Part shown: one piece after another, positions 35,414 through 45,625 of the stretch | How positions within the stretch are numbered: the stretch's first letter is position 1 | Layout of the letters: every line of letters starts with the position of its first letter | Assembly (NCBI RefSeq): GCF_000375425.1 | Contig: NZ_AQXG01000004.1 | Location: 1-64,000, forward strand | DNA: 64,000 bases | Direction: 5' to 3' | From: Gracilimonas tropica DSM 19535 | GTDB lineage: Bacteria; Bacteroidota; Rhodothermia; Balneolales; Balneolaceae | The notes under the pieces: generated by a model | The model's database searches: none | Told to the model about the DNA's origin: nothing | What the model saw: only the letters and a program-made list of their open reading frames with translations | Position numbers and translations under genes: made by a program

Positions 35414-37333
35414 CTACTCCTTGACCAATACGAATTGGTCTTGATCCGCTTTCTTGACAGATGTAAAGAAATGCCTGAACTCTTCATAGTCCTGTTTCGG
35501 AATTTCCTTTTGATCAATTTTCAATTTTCGGCTTACATATATTTCTCCTGATCTTTCTTCTAACTCCAAAGAAAACATCCCAAAATCAGTTTCAAGGTGA
35601 ACGTCCTTAGGCAGAGATTCGGTAATGTACCCACTTGGAATTTTGAATATGGTAGTATCCACTTCCATGAATAAGTATCTTAATTCTATTGAAGTCATAC
35701 GAAACTCATCATCAGGTACATAAACTTGTAATGGATTAAACTTATTTACGGGTACAAATAAACGCTTCGATGTTCCTGAGGCAAAACTACCGGAAACCAA
35801 CTCGGCATCGTATCCTGTGTTTTCTGTTTTATCCGATAACCCATGGAATTTCAGAGATGTCACATCAAAATCATTTAATGGAATTGTTTTATTAAACCAC
35901 TCCTTTCTTTGTTTCTTTGAAATCGGTTTTAAACGGTGAAGCATCTCATCATTCATCGACCCGCTATTCCTTAAATATGTTTGAATGAATGCCGTTCCAT
36001 TATCCTGCAGTTCAATAATAGCTTTTCTTGATGCTGTATTATCTAATGAGGCAGAAAGCCTTGTTTTAACCAATTTGCCTCCGTTGTTGTTTACAAGAAG
36101 AGCAAATTTCCCTTCATTTCCTGCACCAACCCTTCCCGGTTGCATGTATTTACTGGTACACTCAAGCCATATTGTTTCTCCTTCCTTAGTATCTACTTTC
36201 AAGATCACATGATTAAATTGGCTAGAAGGAAAATTTTCGATTACACTCGGAGTTTCTAAACCCAACCTGATCAATGCCTGTTCAGAATCTATACCCGCAT
36301 ACTCCAAAATGGCCTGCATGAAGTTTACCAGGGCTTTGCAATCCCCATATTTATTATGATAAACGAATTCAGCAGAATATGGCTCCCAACCTCCCAAACC
36401 AAGCTGAATGCTTACATACCTGGTCATGTCTTGCATATATTGATATAATACTTCTACTTTTTCTCTTTCATCATTAATTCCGGCTATTAGCTGATCGATC
36501 TCATTTTTTGCCTTATCGGGAAGTTTTCTTTTATCCTTGCCAAGCTCAAAATACCATTTACCGAATTTTTCCCAACTGCTCGCATCTCCCTCACTGTTTT
36601 CAATTTTAAAATTAGATGCAGAGGTAATTACATTTGGGAATACCTCAGAATATGGAGGACTATAAAGTTCTCCTTTTTGCGCTAACTGCATAGTTAAATT
36701 CCAGGCAATTTCGGAACGGTCCGGGTATTCACTTATCACCGGAGCTTGCTCTAAATTCCTGCTGTGATATCGCATACCCCCTTTACTGTAATCCCGGATG
36801 GTAAAACTGGCATTCTCGACAGATTGTCCATATGATTTTGGATACCAACCGGGCAAATTCAATGTGCCGGAATAACTATATTTATACTCATATTCTATAG
36901 TAAATGGATATGAATAGTGATAAGCGCTCAACACTTTTACCCGCACATCTGAATAGAAATTTTCGCCGGATGCGCTGTAATCATCTGCATCATCAATACG
37001 GTATGAACCAACGATCATTCCGTTACTGTTAACCACCTGAACATTTAAATATTCAAGTTCCCTGAACCGATCGTAATACAACTCAAAAACACCCTGATTT
37101 TTATGTTTTTCATCAAGAATGGTGATAATGCCATGTTCTTTATACTCAGCCTTTTCTTTTCCGTAATAGCTTAGCACGGCATCCTGAGTACGTATCGTTG
37201 AATAAGCACCCAACTGTAAAATTGCCGGCACCGGAGTCACATACTGAGATTTGACCTCAAATAAATTACTTTCGGATGCACAACCCCCTAATAATAATAT
37301 AACCCCAAGAATCAGAAAATTAACTTTATACAT
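35414..37333 (-). CDS. DUF3857/transglutaminase-like lipoprotein, catalytic cysteine present
   Basis: A 639-residue lipoprotein (signal with lipobox LGGCASESN). The N-terminal ~250 residues match DUF3857 and the middle ~260-400 a transglutaminase-like domain. KYGDCKALVNFMQAILEYAG holds the candidate nucleophile Cys332, QFNHVILKVD the histidine (His375), and the third residue is Glu391 (WLECTSKYM) instead of the common aspartate. The C-terminal ~230 residues form a beta-rich domain. It is the last of three homologous genes on the minus strand, 12 bp after the middle one, and the only one with the cysteine. The substrate could be a cell-envelope peptide or glutamine side chain, but that is inferred. 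Confidence 0.82.
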   Translation of the reverse strand: MYKVNFLILGVILLLGGCASESNLFEVKSQYVTPVPAILQLGAYSTIRTQDAVLSYYGKEKAEYKEHGIITILDEKHKNQGVFELYYDRFRELEYLNVQVVNSNGMIVGSYRIDDADDYSASGENFYSDVRVKVLSAYHYSYPFTIEYEYKYSYSGTLNLPGWYPKSYGQSVENASFTIRDYSKGGMRYHSRNLEQAPVISEYPDRSEIAWNLTMQLAQKGELYSPPYSEVFPNVITSASNFKIENSEGDASSWEKFGKWYFELGKDKRKLPDKAKNEIDQLIAGINDEREKVEVLYQYMQDMTRYVSIQLGLGGWEPYSAEFVYHNKYGDCKALVNFMQAILEYAGIDSEQALIRLGLETPSVIENFPSSQFNHVILKVDTKEGETIWLECTSKYMQPGRVGAGNEGKFALLVNNNGGKLVKTRLSASLDNTASRKAIIELQDNGTAFIQTYLRNSGSMNDEMLHRLKPISKKQRKEWFNKTIPLNDFDVTSLKFHGLSDKTENTGYDAELVSGSFASGTSKRLFVPVNKFNPLQVYVPDDEFRMTSIELRYLFMEVDTTIFKIPSGYITESLPKDVHLETDFGMFSLELEERSGEIYVSRKLKIDQKEIPKQDYEEFRHFFTSVKKADQDQFVLVKE

Positions 37334-37345
37334 AATAGTGGGTCG

Positions 37346-39376
37346 TCAGCTTTTCTTAATGACTATATTTTCTCGCATACTGTTAACCAATTGCTGAAAC
37401 ATTTCCTGAAGGTAGGGATATTGATCCGGTTGAATTTTATAGGCATTCATCTCAAAAGAATAAACCATCAATATCAAGTTACCTGAAGGCTGAATGATCC
37501 TTTTGAATTCCCCCAACTTTCCCGGTAACCGCACTACCTTAGATTCCGGAGCTTCATCTAATTCCCAACCATCCGGTATCCTAATCCTGGTTACCACTTT
37601 TTCAATGACCGGAAAATTGAAATCCACCGGATAATTTCTCTCCTTTCTCTTAAATGGGTTCTCAGATACTTTTCCAACTATAAAAGGATTTATATACATA
37701 ACATCCGGCCTTGAATTTGCCTGTCCCCGACTTGAAAATTCAACGGTATAGTTAAACGGTTCTTTCCAGGAGTAGGCTTGGTCTACTGATACAGAATCAA
37801 TGGTGAATATTTCATCTCCTGAAAATAGGTCATTGTGCAGTTTTTCCTTACGGTCCCCTTCCTTCAATCTCTGGTATCTGCTGAAAGCATAATATCCTTG
37901 AGATTTTGATTCCACTTTTCCACTTAAAGATCCATTTTCATTAACCTTGACTGTCACTAAGCTAGTCTCTTCTGCTTTGGTCTTATTGATCAGAGGAACC
38001 CATCCTGCTTTTTCCTGATCAATGATCAAACCCGCTCCATTCTGGCTATCTATCGGCAATAAATCAAAGGGTTTATCTTTTAATGTTGCGTCCAATAAAT
38101 AGTTCGTACTATCGATTTCGGCATATGCTACGGCATGATTGAATTGTTCTACAATTGGGAAAACATCAAGTATCTGACCGTGTTTTCTTGTACTTAAGAT
38201 CACAGGGTCTGCATCAATGCCGGCTTCTCTTAAAAGTTGTACAAGTACCATATTTACTTCACTTCCATTGCCGGTACGATCTTCATATACCTTATCAACA
38301 TCCTTCTTCAGCTCAAGTTCATAATCCCCATTCCAGTTCATTTTTTCCCGTACGTGATCGTACAAAGCGATCATATTTTCGAACTTGGTTTGATCGCTAT
38401 TGGTGGTATTTCCGACAATATTTTTGAGAGTGGAACCCGACCTGATATGATCACCAAAAAAATCTCCTTCCTCTACAATTTTAATGAAATCGTACCAATT
38501 CGTGAGAATGGGTTCTGTTTGTGATCTCGGAAATTGCAGGCTGTTCAGCTGCAGGATCACTTTTGCAGAATAATCTTCAACTGAATTCAAGTATGGCTCA
38601 TCTGTTAAGGCCGGTACATCTTTCATTGCCCACTTATACTCAAGACCGTCATAGCTAACCAAAGTGCTTCTTTCTGTTCTGCTTTGGATAGTTCCTCCCA
38701 TTCCGGAAGGAGCTTGGGTTGAGGAAAACCTTAACCTTGCTTTACCTCTAAAAGTACTTTGGCTTGTCTCTTCCAGCGGATAGAAGCTCCTAACTAAAGT
38801 TAAATAATTAAACCACTGAGGAGTCCTAACCCTATATTCAGTCCACAGCACAGGTATCTCTTTTTGAAACTGCCAGCTTTTCATATACAATGGAGATTCT
38901 GTAACTATCTCATAAGAATACTCAAATACAGATCCCACCTGAAGACCCGGAACTGAAAATCTCAATTCAGACCAATCATCACTCACTGCTTCTATGAACC
39001 TTTCTCTCTTGCCAAGGTCTGAACTTTTCACCTTTCCGCCCGGAGATAAACTGTATGCAGTAGCTTTTACTTCTCTGACATCTTGTTCAGGATCTTCAGT
39101 TCTGAAGCCTATATTGACATTTCCCTCTTCTAGTCCTCTATCGGTGAGAACCTTGATCCGTACATGCCTTTTGAACCTGACCTTTAAATCGGTATCTACA
39201 TAAGATTCACCCTTATCAAAAAGTATAACGGCATTTGCAGTCGAATCAATAGCATATATTTTTTTCTCGAGTTGTTCCTTTGGAATTTCCCCATAATCTA
39301 ATGGCTGTTGAAATGCCCTTAATGATGAAGAAGTGAATATGATACTTAGAAAAAGTAAAAATATATACCTGATCAT
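37346..39376 (-). CDS. DUF3857/transglutaminase-like protein, catalytic cysteine lost
   Basis: A 676-residue exported protein (signal MIRYIFLLFLSIIFTSSSLR). The DUF3857 part spans ~30-300 (FKRHVRIKVLTDRGLEEGNV). In the transglutaminase-like segment, RTGNGSEVNMVLVQLLREAG aligns with the active segment of the downstream paralogue, but the cysteine position is Gly371. The histidine (His414, FNHAVAYAE) and aspartate (Asp429, LLDATLKD) remain, at the same spacing. It can therefore not act by a cysteine nucleophile. It is the middle gene of three, 19 bp after the first. Confidence 0.82.
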   Translation of the reverse strand: MIRYIFLLFLSIIFTSSSLRAFQQPLDYGEIPKEQLEKKIYAIDSTANAVILFDKGESYVDTDLKVRFKRHVRIKVLTDRGLEEGNVNIGFRTEDPEQDVREVKATAYSLSPGGKVKSSDLGKRERFIEAVSDDWSELRFSVPGLQVGSVFEYSYEIVTESPLYMKSWQFQKEIPVLWTEYRVRTPQWFNYLTLVRSFYPLEETSQSTFRGKARLRFSSTQAPSGMGGTIQSRTERSTLVSYDGLEYKWAMKDVPALTDEPYLNSVEDYSAKVILQLNSLQFPRSQTEPILTNWYDFIKIVEEGDFFGDHIRSGSTLKNIVGNTTNSDQTKFENMIALYDHVREKMNWNGDYELELKKDVDKVYEDRTGNGSEVNMVLVQLLREAGIDADPVILSTRKHGQILDVFPIVEQFNHAVAYAEIDSTNYLLDATLKDKPFDLLPIDSQNGAGLIIDQEKAGWVPLINKTKAEETSLVTVKVNENGSLSGKVESKSQGYYAFSRYQRLKEGDRKEKLHNDLFSGDEIFTIDSVSVDQAYSWKEPFNYTVEFSSRGQANSRPDVMYINPFIVGKVSENPFKRKERNYPVDFNFPVIEKVVTRIRIPDGWELDEAPESKVVRLPGKLGEFKRIIQPSGNLILMVYSFEMNAYKIQPDQYPYLQEMFQQLVNSMRENIVIKKS

Positions 39377-39395
39377 GACTTATAAATTATTTTGA

Positions 39396-41363
39396 TCATT
39401 TGCTTTTTTTGATAACAATTGACCCGGAATGTTTTTTAATCAGGGTCAAAAATAATTCTCGTAATGATTCATATTCACTATTCTTGAAAGTGGATTTTCG
39501 AAGATCCAATTCAGACGAGATATTAATCATTGAACCAAGAACCTGAATCTGAAAAGAGAAGCTACCCCCATTTTCAGGTAAAATATAGTTCACCGGTTCC
39601 GGAGTTTCTTCTACAACAAAACCATCAGGAAGTGTTATAGACACGTCTTTATTCTGTTTAAGTGGGTAAGGAAACTCTACGGGAAATTCTCTTTTAGGAC
39701 TATCAAATTGATTTTCCTTTTCAGCCAGAAATAACATTGGATTTAAATAACTGACTTCTGAGAGGCTGTCTCTGAAAACATCAAAGTAAAATTTAGAATA
39801 TAAAACGGCCGTGGAATTGGAATTCTCCATTCCCTTGGTTACAACGGTATCAATAGTAACAGGATCCAAGTCTCGAAATATTTCATCGGTTATTTGTTGC
39901 TTGCCGGAAGCCTCAATTTTTCGCCGAAGGAGTTGCGCCGGATATCCCACATTTGTATGGGTATAAGTAGCTTCTGCTTCTCCGGAAATATTTATCTTAT
40001 AAGTAAGCATTTCCCTCGTTTCCGATCTTTGATAGGGACGGGTTTCCATCCACCCATAACTATCTTCTTTGATCACCATGGTTACCTGAAATAGATCTTT
40101 AAGAGGTGGCAAAAGTAATGATCGACTGCCTTCCGTAGCATCTAAAACTATCAAATAGCCATCCATCTCAGCTACTGCAATGAAATTATTAAATTGATTG
40201 ACGATCGGATAATCCAATAAAACATCGCCGTGGTCACGAGTACTTGTCAAACCATAGTAAACCTTTATTCCGGCCTCTTTCAACATTTTTGCTAATAAGA
40301 TATTCAAGTCTCCGGATGAACCTGACTTTTCTTTGAAGGTATCAATGATTCCCTTTTCTGAGTAAAGTCTATGCAATCCATTCCACTCAAAATTGGCCGA
40401 AACAAAATCAAAGATCTGCGTTATTTTTTGTTCATCAGATGTAGCGCTTTCAGTCAAAGCCTTAACTTTCTCCCTTATCGCTCTGTTGACGCGCTGCTTC
40501 CCAATGTCAGGATGCTTTCTTATTTCATCAGATATTTGTTCCCAATTTTCTAAGTACTCAATTTTGTTTCCATTGTCGCGATAAGCATAATTCAGTTGCG
40601 TATATACTTCAGAAATGAAATCATCACGACTATCCATAAAAGGCAGATCCTTCACAGGAGGAAGATCCTCTTTCGTGATTTCTACAAAATAACCGCGGTC
40701 ATCCCCATAATTATAGTAGTTTTGGCCTGCTGTTCCCCCATAGTTTCCTGATCTTGTAGTATAAAGAGTATCGGTTCCCTTAAAAACCAAGTGGTAATTA
40801 AATCTCCAGGGAATCTTCATATATATTGAACTGTATGCTACAGGAATTTCTTTATGAAACTCCCAATCAGGCATCTGAAATGGATTGCCCATGACCTTTT
40901 CATAAGAATATTCAATAATAGACCCTTTTTTTACATTCGGGAGAGTAAATTTCTTTTCATAGATATCGTCCACCAGTTTTTCTTCATAGATATCCCTCCT
41001 GCCTATATCTCGCTCTTCTAATTCTCCCTGATTGATGAGATAACTGGCTGCTTTAATATCATTTACCCTTTGCCCTACCTTCCTATCGAATAAAATTTGT
41101 ACATCCGCGTACTTCAACCCAGACTCATTTAAGATCTTTATTCTGGTATGCCTGTTCAGTATTACATTATAATCTGCATCGAAGTAAACATTTCCTATAT
41201 CGAATAATACAATGGCAGATGCACTGGTATCATATGACTGATCGTATTGAAAAAAGTCAGCGACCTGTACATCACCGAAATCACGATTTTGTGCTGAAAG
41301 CTCAGGTATAAAAATGATAAAAAGAAGGCCGCAAATAAGCAGGCAGGAACTAAATACGCGCAT
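39396..41363 (-). CDS. DUF3857/transglutaminase-like protein, cysteine and histidine lost
   Basis: A 655-residue exported protein (signal MRVFSSCLLICGLLFIIFIP). The DUF3857 part includes LNRHTRIKILNESGLKYADV. The transglutaminase-like segment EKSGSSGDLNILLAKMLKEA has Ser350 where the cysteine is expected, Asn393 (QFNNFIAVAE) in place of histidine, and only Asp408 (VLDATEGS) retained. The spacing between these positions is identical to the active paralogue. It is the first gene of the three in transcription order. A structural or substrate-binding role is more likely than catalysis. Confidence 0.82.
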   Translation of the reverse strand: MRVFSSCLLICGLLFIIFIPELSAQNRDFGDVQVADFFQYDQSYDTSASAIVLFDIGNVYFDADYNVILNRHTRIKILNESGLKYADVQILFDRKVGQRVNDIKAASYLINQGELEERDIGRRDIYEEKLVDDIYEKKFTLPNVKKGSIIEYSYEKVMGNPFQMPDWEFHKEIPVAYSSIYMKIPWRFNYHLVFKGTDTLYTTRSGNYGGTAGQNYYNYGDDRGYFVEITKEDLPPVKDLPFMDSRDDFISEVYTQLNYAYRDNGNKIEYLENWEQISDEIRKHPDIGKQRVNRAIREKVKALTESATSDEQKITQIFDFVSANFEWNGLHRLYSEKGIIDTFKEKSGSSGDLNILLAKMLKEAGIKVYYGLTSTRDHGDVLLDYPIVNQFNNFIAVAEMDGYLIVLDATEGSRSLLLPPLKDLFQVTMVIKEDSYGWMETRPYQRSETREMLTYKINISGEAEATYTHTNVGYPAQLLRRKIEASGKQQITDEIFRDLDPVTIDTVVTKGMENSNSTAVLYSKFYFDVFRDSLSEVSYLNPMLFLAEKENQFDSPKREFPVEFPYPLKQNKDVSITLPDGFVVEETPEPVNYILPENGGSFSFQIQVLGSMINISSELDLRKSTFKNSEYESLRELFLTLIKKHSGSIVIKKSK

Positions 41364-41470
41364 ATCCGATAAAAAGTAATTTTCAATTCTCTTATTTACT
41401 TATATAAAGAGAGTAGTTCAAACTTTTTATCTTTTCAACTTATAAATAACTGTTTTTTTAATGGATTGAC

Positions 41471-41497
41471 TGAACCATTGAAACAAGCAATGGTTCA
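41471..41497. other. perfect hairpin between pgk and the DUF3857 genes
   Basis: TGAACCATTG-AAACAAG-CAATGGTTCA has 10-bp perfect arms. On the minus strand it lies 39 bases past the pgk stop and about 110 bases before the DUF3857 genes. It has no immediate T-run (a run of T lies a dozen bases further on the minus strand side as A-run), so it may be a terminator without a strong tail or an mRNA-end structure. Confidence 0.5.
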
Positions 41498-41535
41498 ATC
41501 GAAATGTTATCCTTCCTGCTGCTTTAAAAAGCAAT

Positions 41536-42729
41536 TTACTTATCCGTCAGCGAAGCCACCCCCGGCAGTTCTTTGCCTTCCAGATATTCCAGGCTGGCGC
41601 CACCGCCGGTGGATACGTGAGAAACCTGATCCATCAATCCGGATGCTTTGATGGCTGCAGCTGAGTCGCCCCCGCCGATAATGGTTGTGGCTCCGAATTT
41701 CGTAGCATCGGCCAAAGCTTCGGCAACCGCAAAGGTTCCATCGGCAAAATTCTCCATTTCAAATACGCCCATGGGACCGTTCCAAACTACCGTTTTCGCT
41801 GATTTGATCTGGTTACTGAATGACAATGCCGATTCAGGCCCTATATCCAATGCCATCCAACCGTCTTCGATGCCTTTTTCATCTACTACTTTATGTTCAG
41901 CATCATTCTTGAATTCCTTGGCCACCACAGAATCCATCGGTAACAAAAATTTCACCCCTGCTTCTTCGGCTTTTTCCAATAATTCTCTGGCGAGATCTAC
42001 TTTGTCTTCTTCAACCAGTGAATTCCCGATCGGCCAGCCTTTGGCTTTGTAGAAGGTATAGGTCATGCCGCCACCCACAATAATAGTGTCCACTTTGGCC
42101 AGCAGGTTTTCAATCACTCCGATCTTATCAGATACTTTGGCTCCCCCCAAAATGGCCACAAATGGTCGCTCGGGGTCATTGATGCTTTCTTCCAGATACT
42201 TGATCTCTTTCTCCAATAAATAACCTGAGACCGCAGGCTGCAAGAACCTTGTAACGCCCGCAACGGAAGCATGGGCACGGTGTGAACTTCCAAAAGCATC
42301 ATTCACAAAAAGATCTCCATGTGCAGCTAACTGCTTGCTGAACGCTTCATCATTTTTCTTTTCTTCGGGATGAAAGCGCACGTTTTCAAGAACTACAATA
42401 TCGCCGTAGGTTGCTTTTTCAATTACTGATGTAGCCTTTTCCCCAATGCAATCTTCCGCAAAATACACGTTGGCATCAATCAGAGTAGCAAGATGATCGG
42501 CTGCAGGCTTAAGCGAAAATTCTGGGTCATATGCGTCAGCCGGCCGGCCCAGGTGACTCATAAGGATCAGCAGTCCCCCATTTTCCACCACGTATTTGAT
42601 GGATGGAAGTGCCTGAACAATTCGGTTATCATCGGTAATCTCGCCATTTTCGATGGGCACGTTGAAGTCTACGCGCATCAGTACTTTTTTACCTTTTACT
42701 TCGACATCATTTAGAGTGAGTTTTGCCAT
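41536..42729 (-). CDS. pgk: phosphoglycerate kinase
   Basis: Glycolytic enzyme making ATP from 1,3-bisphosphoglycerate. From the ATG at 42729 it has 397 residues, the usual length. The N-domain signature [56 protein letters not shown], and the C-domain nucleotide motifs [19 protein letters not shown] and [17 protein letters not shown] and the final [14 protein letters not shown] are all present. A start 81 bases upstream would add residues with no counterpart in the family. Confidence 0.96.
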   Translation of the reverse strand: MAKLTLNDVEVKGKKVLMRVDFNVPIENGEITDDNRIVQALPSIKYVVENGGLLILMSHLGRPADAYDPEFSLKPAADHLATLIDANVYFAEDCIGEKATSVIEKATYGDIVVLENVRFHPEEKKNDEAFSKQLAAHGDLFVNDAFGSSHRAHASVAGVTRFLQPAVSGYLLEKEIKYLEESINDPERPFVAILGGAKVSDKIGVIENLLAKVDTIIVGGGMTYTFYKAKGWPIGNSLVEEDKVDLARELLEKAEEAGVKFLLPMDSVVAKEFKNDAEHKVVDEKGIEDGWMALDIGPESALSFSNQIKSAKTVVWNGPMGVFEMENFADGTFAVAEALADATKFGATTIIGGGDSAAAIKASGLMDQVSHVSTGGGASLEYLEGKELPGVASLTDK

Positions 42730-42765
42730 GAGTGTGTAAATATAATTTTGGATTAAAGTGCTCCG

Positions 42766-42773
42766 CAAAGGTA
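42766..42773 (-). promoter_or_regulatory. candidate -7 promoter element for pgk
   Basis: On the minus strand TACCTTTG fits the TAnnTTTG consensus and ends 36 bases upstream of the pgk ATG. No matching -33 TTG at the usual spacing was found. Confidence 0.4.
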
Positions 42774-42941
42774 CAACCTTTGAAATAGTATGTGAAGTAT
42801 AACCGCGCACTATGTGGATTTTATTAAGAATCTCCGGTGAATTTCATACTCTATTACCACAAATTATTCATTTGTACTCCCTTCTGTTTTATCTCATTCT
42901 AAAAATGTAAATTCCCGTAAATAACACCTCAGGAGGTACTT

Positions 42942-45422
42942 ATGAGAAAACACACTCTACTAATAATTGCATGTTTGTTCAGCACATCTCTATTTGCTCA
43001 GGTACAGTTGGTGAGCACTAATCCTGCTAATGGAGATGTGGCTGTGGACCAGGATTCTATTGTCCTGGAGTTTAATCAACCGGTGATGGTGGATACGGAA
43101 GATCCGGAATCGAGTGGATTCTTTTTCTTTATCGAACCCGATACCATGATTCAATATAACGGGATCTCTCTTAGTGAAGATCAAACCAAGGTCATTCTTT
43201 CCGTCAATTTAAGTCCTGACACTGATTATCTGATGGGCATTGGCAACATTTTTGGCTTATCCGGTGATACCCTTGAAACTCCCGCCTTAATTCAATTTAC
43301 GACTTATGCTGAAGCCGGGCCATATACGGTAACGGGAACGGTTCCTGAAGGCGTGAATGGAACAGCCGTTTTTCTGTCGGCGGATCCATTTTTCTTGAGT
43401 TTTGATGAGGAGCCGGAAAATGGAGAAGGTTTTATTCCGGTTTATGGCGCTATGATTGATGGCGAGACCGGAACCTACACTATTTCGGGCGTGCGAGAAA
43501 ACGCCTATTTCCCAACCGGCTTTAATCTGTTTCAAGTACTTGGCGGAGATGAGATGTCTGAGTTCTTTGTTCCTGACCTTTTTATTTATGATCCGGATCA
43601 GGACCTGCTGCCGAATTTCATTGAGGTAAATGCCACAACTACCACGAATGATATCCTTTCCGGCATTGATCTGACCAAGTTAGAAATAGCCCCGATCACT
43701 TTTTCTGAAGCGATCGCTAAGGCACAGCCGCTTATAAACAGCCTGGATAATGATCCGGTTTTGCTGGGAGGCGAGACTTTCTATTTTTCTTTTCAGGAAA
43801 TAAGTGAAGAGCCACAAATGACAAAACAGAAGAGCGCTTTGTTCTCTCCCAATAGGCCCGGCTTCCCTTCCTTTTACTTACCGGAAAAGCCTTTTGAAAG
43901 TGAAAGAAAAAATTTATTCAAAGCTAAAGCAGCGGCTGAAGATGACTTTCTGTCTTCGCCGGATGGTACACATCTCTTCTGGGAAATTTACCTTTATGAT
44001 GCCGTGAAAGATTCAGGGCTAAGCATCATCTCAACTCCTTTTGGGGTTTCCACGAATGGATATTTTGGCACTGAAGAAGCGGAGCTTCCCGAAGGCGTTG
44101 ATTTCTCTGATATCAAACCGTTACCGGAAACCTATCTTGACAGTGATGCGGCTGTAAGTATTTTCCTCAATGAAGGAATTTCCGATCTAATGAATGAATT
44201 TGAATCATTTGGTCCCTCAGAAACTGGAACATGGTTCTTTGATGTACTCGCTCTAAACTATTTCTGGGAATATGAACCGGACCCAACACCCAATGCCCCC
44301 GTTATGTGGGTGGGTAACTTCGAAGGTTTTAAGTTCAACTACGAAACCGAAGAATACTCAGAATCATACTTAACGATATTTCTTGATATCCAAACAGGAG
44401 AAGTATTATATAAAGCGGGTGATTCGGACTCCAGCTCTTCCACTCCGTTACTTTTTTCTGAAGCTTTGGAACTGGCCGAACAGGAACTTGCTCTTCTTGA
44501 GAATACCCCTCTCATGATCGGCGGCTCCACGACCTATTATTATCAGTTTGATGAGGCATTTAAAGCCCATCCAGAGGCAAAGACAAAGATCAGGGAGCAC
44601 CGTACAAAGCCCGGAATAGCTACATTAACACAGCAGAATAATTTTGAAGCAGCCCTTTCCGGTTCCCCCGATGGGTACCAAACAGAATGGACGTTTTATG
44701 GATATGATGCTGAAAAGGATTCTGCCCTGGGAATACAGGTCATGGACGGAGAGGCATACTTTGACGGATATTTCGGCCTGGATGAAGCTGAATTACCCGA
44801 AGGCGTTACTTTTGACAGCTTCAAACCTCTGCCCCAAACCTTTGTTGACAGTGATCAGGCTTTGTCTATCATAGAAGCTGAAGGAGGAGCTAATTTCAGA
44901 GAGCAATACGGTTATAACAATGAAACCGGCTTTGGATATTGGGAACTTTGGCTGGATGCTCTGCACGATTATTGGGAATATCCCCCCGATCCTACCCCCA
45001 ATGCTCCTGTAATGTGGGTCGCAAACTATTATGGATACACCTATAATTACCAAACCGAGGCTTACACCGAAGATTCTCTTATGATATTCCTGGACATCGA
45101 AACCGGTAATGTACTTCATAAGATAACGACCTCTTCAGAAGTTGATCCCGGCATTCCGTCCGAGATCAAGCTGCACCAGAATTATCCCAACCCGTTCAAT
45201 CCTTCAACCCATATTCCATTTGAATTGAACAGGGCTACCCCGGTGACATTGAATATCTATAACATGTTGGGGCAAAAAATAGCAACGCTGGTAAATGACA
45301 CCTTTACTGCAGGAAATCATACGATCAGCTGGGATGCTTCGGAACTGGCAAGCGGTATCTATTTCTATCGCCTTGAAGCCGGTGGTGTGGTTCAAACCCG
45401 GAAACTTATGTTGCTAAAATAA
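42942..45422 (+). CDS. T9SS-exported protein with internal duplication
   Basis: An 826-residue secreted protein. Signal peptide MRKHTLLIIACLFSTSLFAQ; a Big_5/Ig-like domain at ~20-115 (STNPANGDVAVDQDSIVLEF); two tandem copies of a ~235-residue unit at ~254-495 and ~504-735. Shared landmarks are FSEA...LL.GG..., AELPEGV.F...KPLP.T, SD.A.SI and DPTPNAPVMWV. The last ~85 residues are a T9SS type A sorting domain (NYPNPFNPSTHIPFELN, GQKIATLVND, GIYFYRLEAGG). A strong AGGAGGT precedes the ATG. It probably ends up secreted or attached to the surface. The repeat unit, partly reminiscent of PepSY-like repeats, has no function I can name. Confidence 0.88.
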   Translation: MRKHTLLIIACLFSTSLFAQVQLVSTNPANGDVAVDQDSIVLEFNQPVMVDTEDPESSGFFFFIEPDTMIQYNGISLSEDQTKVILSVNLSPDTDYLMGIGNIFGLSGDTLETPALIQFTTYAEAGPYTVTGTVPEGVNGTAVFLSADPFFLSFDEEPENGEGFIPVYGAMIDGETGTYTISGVRENAYFPTGFNLFQVLGGDEMSEFFVPDLFIYDPDQDLLPNFIEVNATTTTNDILSGIDLTKLEIAPITFSEAIAKAQPLINSLDNDPVLLGGETFYFSFQEISEEPQMTKQKSALFSPNRPGFPSFYLPEKPFESERKNLFKAKAAAEDDFLSSPDGTHLFWEIYLYDAVKDSGLSIISTPFGVSTNGYFGTEEAELPEGVDFSDIKPLPETYLDSDAAVSIFLNEGISDLMNEFESFGPSETGTWFFDVLALNYFWEYEPDPTPNAPVMWVGNFEGFKFNYETEEYSESYLTIFLDIQTGEVLYKAGDSDSSSSTPLLFSEALELAEQELALLENTPLMIGGSTTYYYQFDEAFKAHPEAKTKIREHRTKPGIATLTQQNNFEAALSGSPDGYQTEWTFYGYDAEKDSALGIQVMDGEAYFDGYFGLDEAELPEGVTFDSFKPLPQTFVDSDQALSIIEAEGGANFREQYGYNNETGFGYWELWLDALHDYWEYPPDPTPNAPVMWVANYYGYTYNYQTEAYTEDSLMIFLDIETGNVLHKITTSSEVDPGIPSEIKLHQNYPNPFNPSTHIPFELNRATPVTLNIYNMLGQKIATLVNDTFTAGNHTISWDASELASGIYFYRLEAGGVVQTRKLMLLK

Positions 45423-45448
45423 GCGCTTAAAACATACCGTTTAATCTT

Positions 45449-45477
45449 AAAAGGACATCGTGAGGTGTCCTTTTTTT
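45449..45477 (+). terminator. intrinsic terminator of the T9SS protein gene
   Basis: AAAAGGACA-TCGTGAG-GTGTCCTTTT stem with a T-run, 27 bases after the stop codon. Confidence 0.8.
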
Positions 45478-45581
45478 GTTGATCTGAGTTCGACATAAAA
45501 ATTGAACGTTTATGCGATAGTTTTCAGGATCATCCAAAAGTGCTACGAGCATTTCTTCCTGCTTTTCATCGGTATTTTGGA

Positions 45582-45589
45582 TATTTTTG
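45582..45589 (+). promoter_or_regulatory. candidate -7 element for the cysteine desulfurase gene
   Basis: TATTTTTG matches TAnnTTTG and lies 36 bases before the ATG. No clear -33 element is seen. Confidence 0.35.
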
Positions 45590-45625
45590 TGGCGCTATAA
45601 TTAACACTTAAAGAATCGGGAATTG

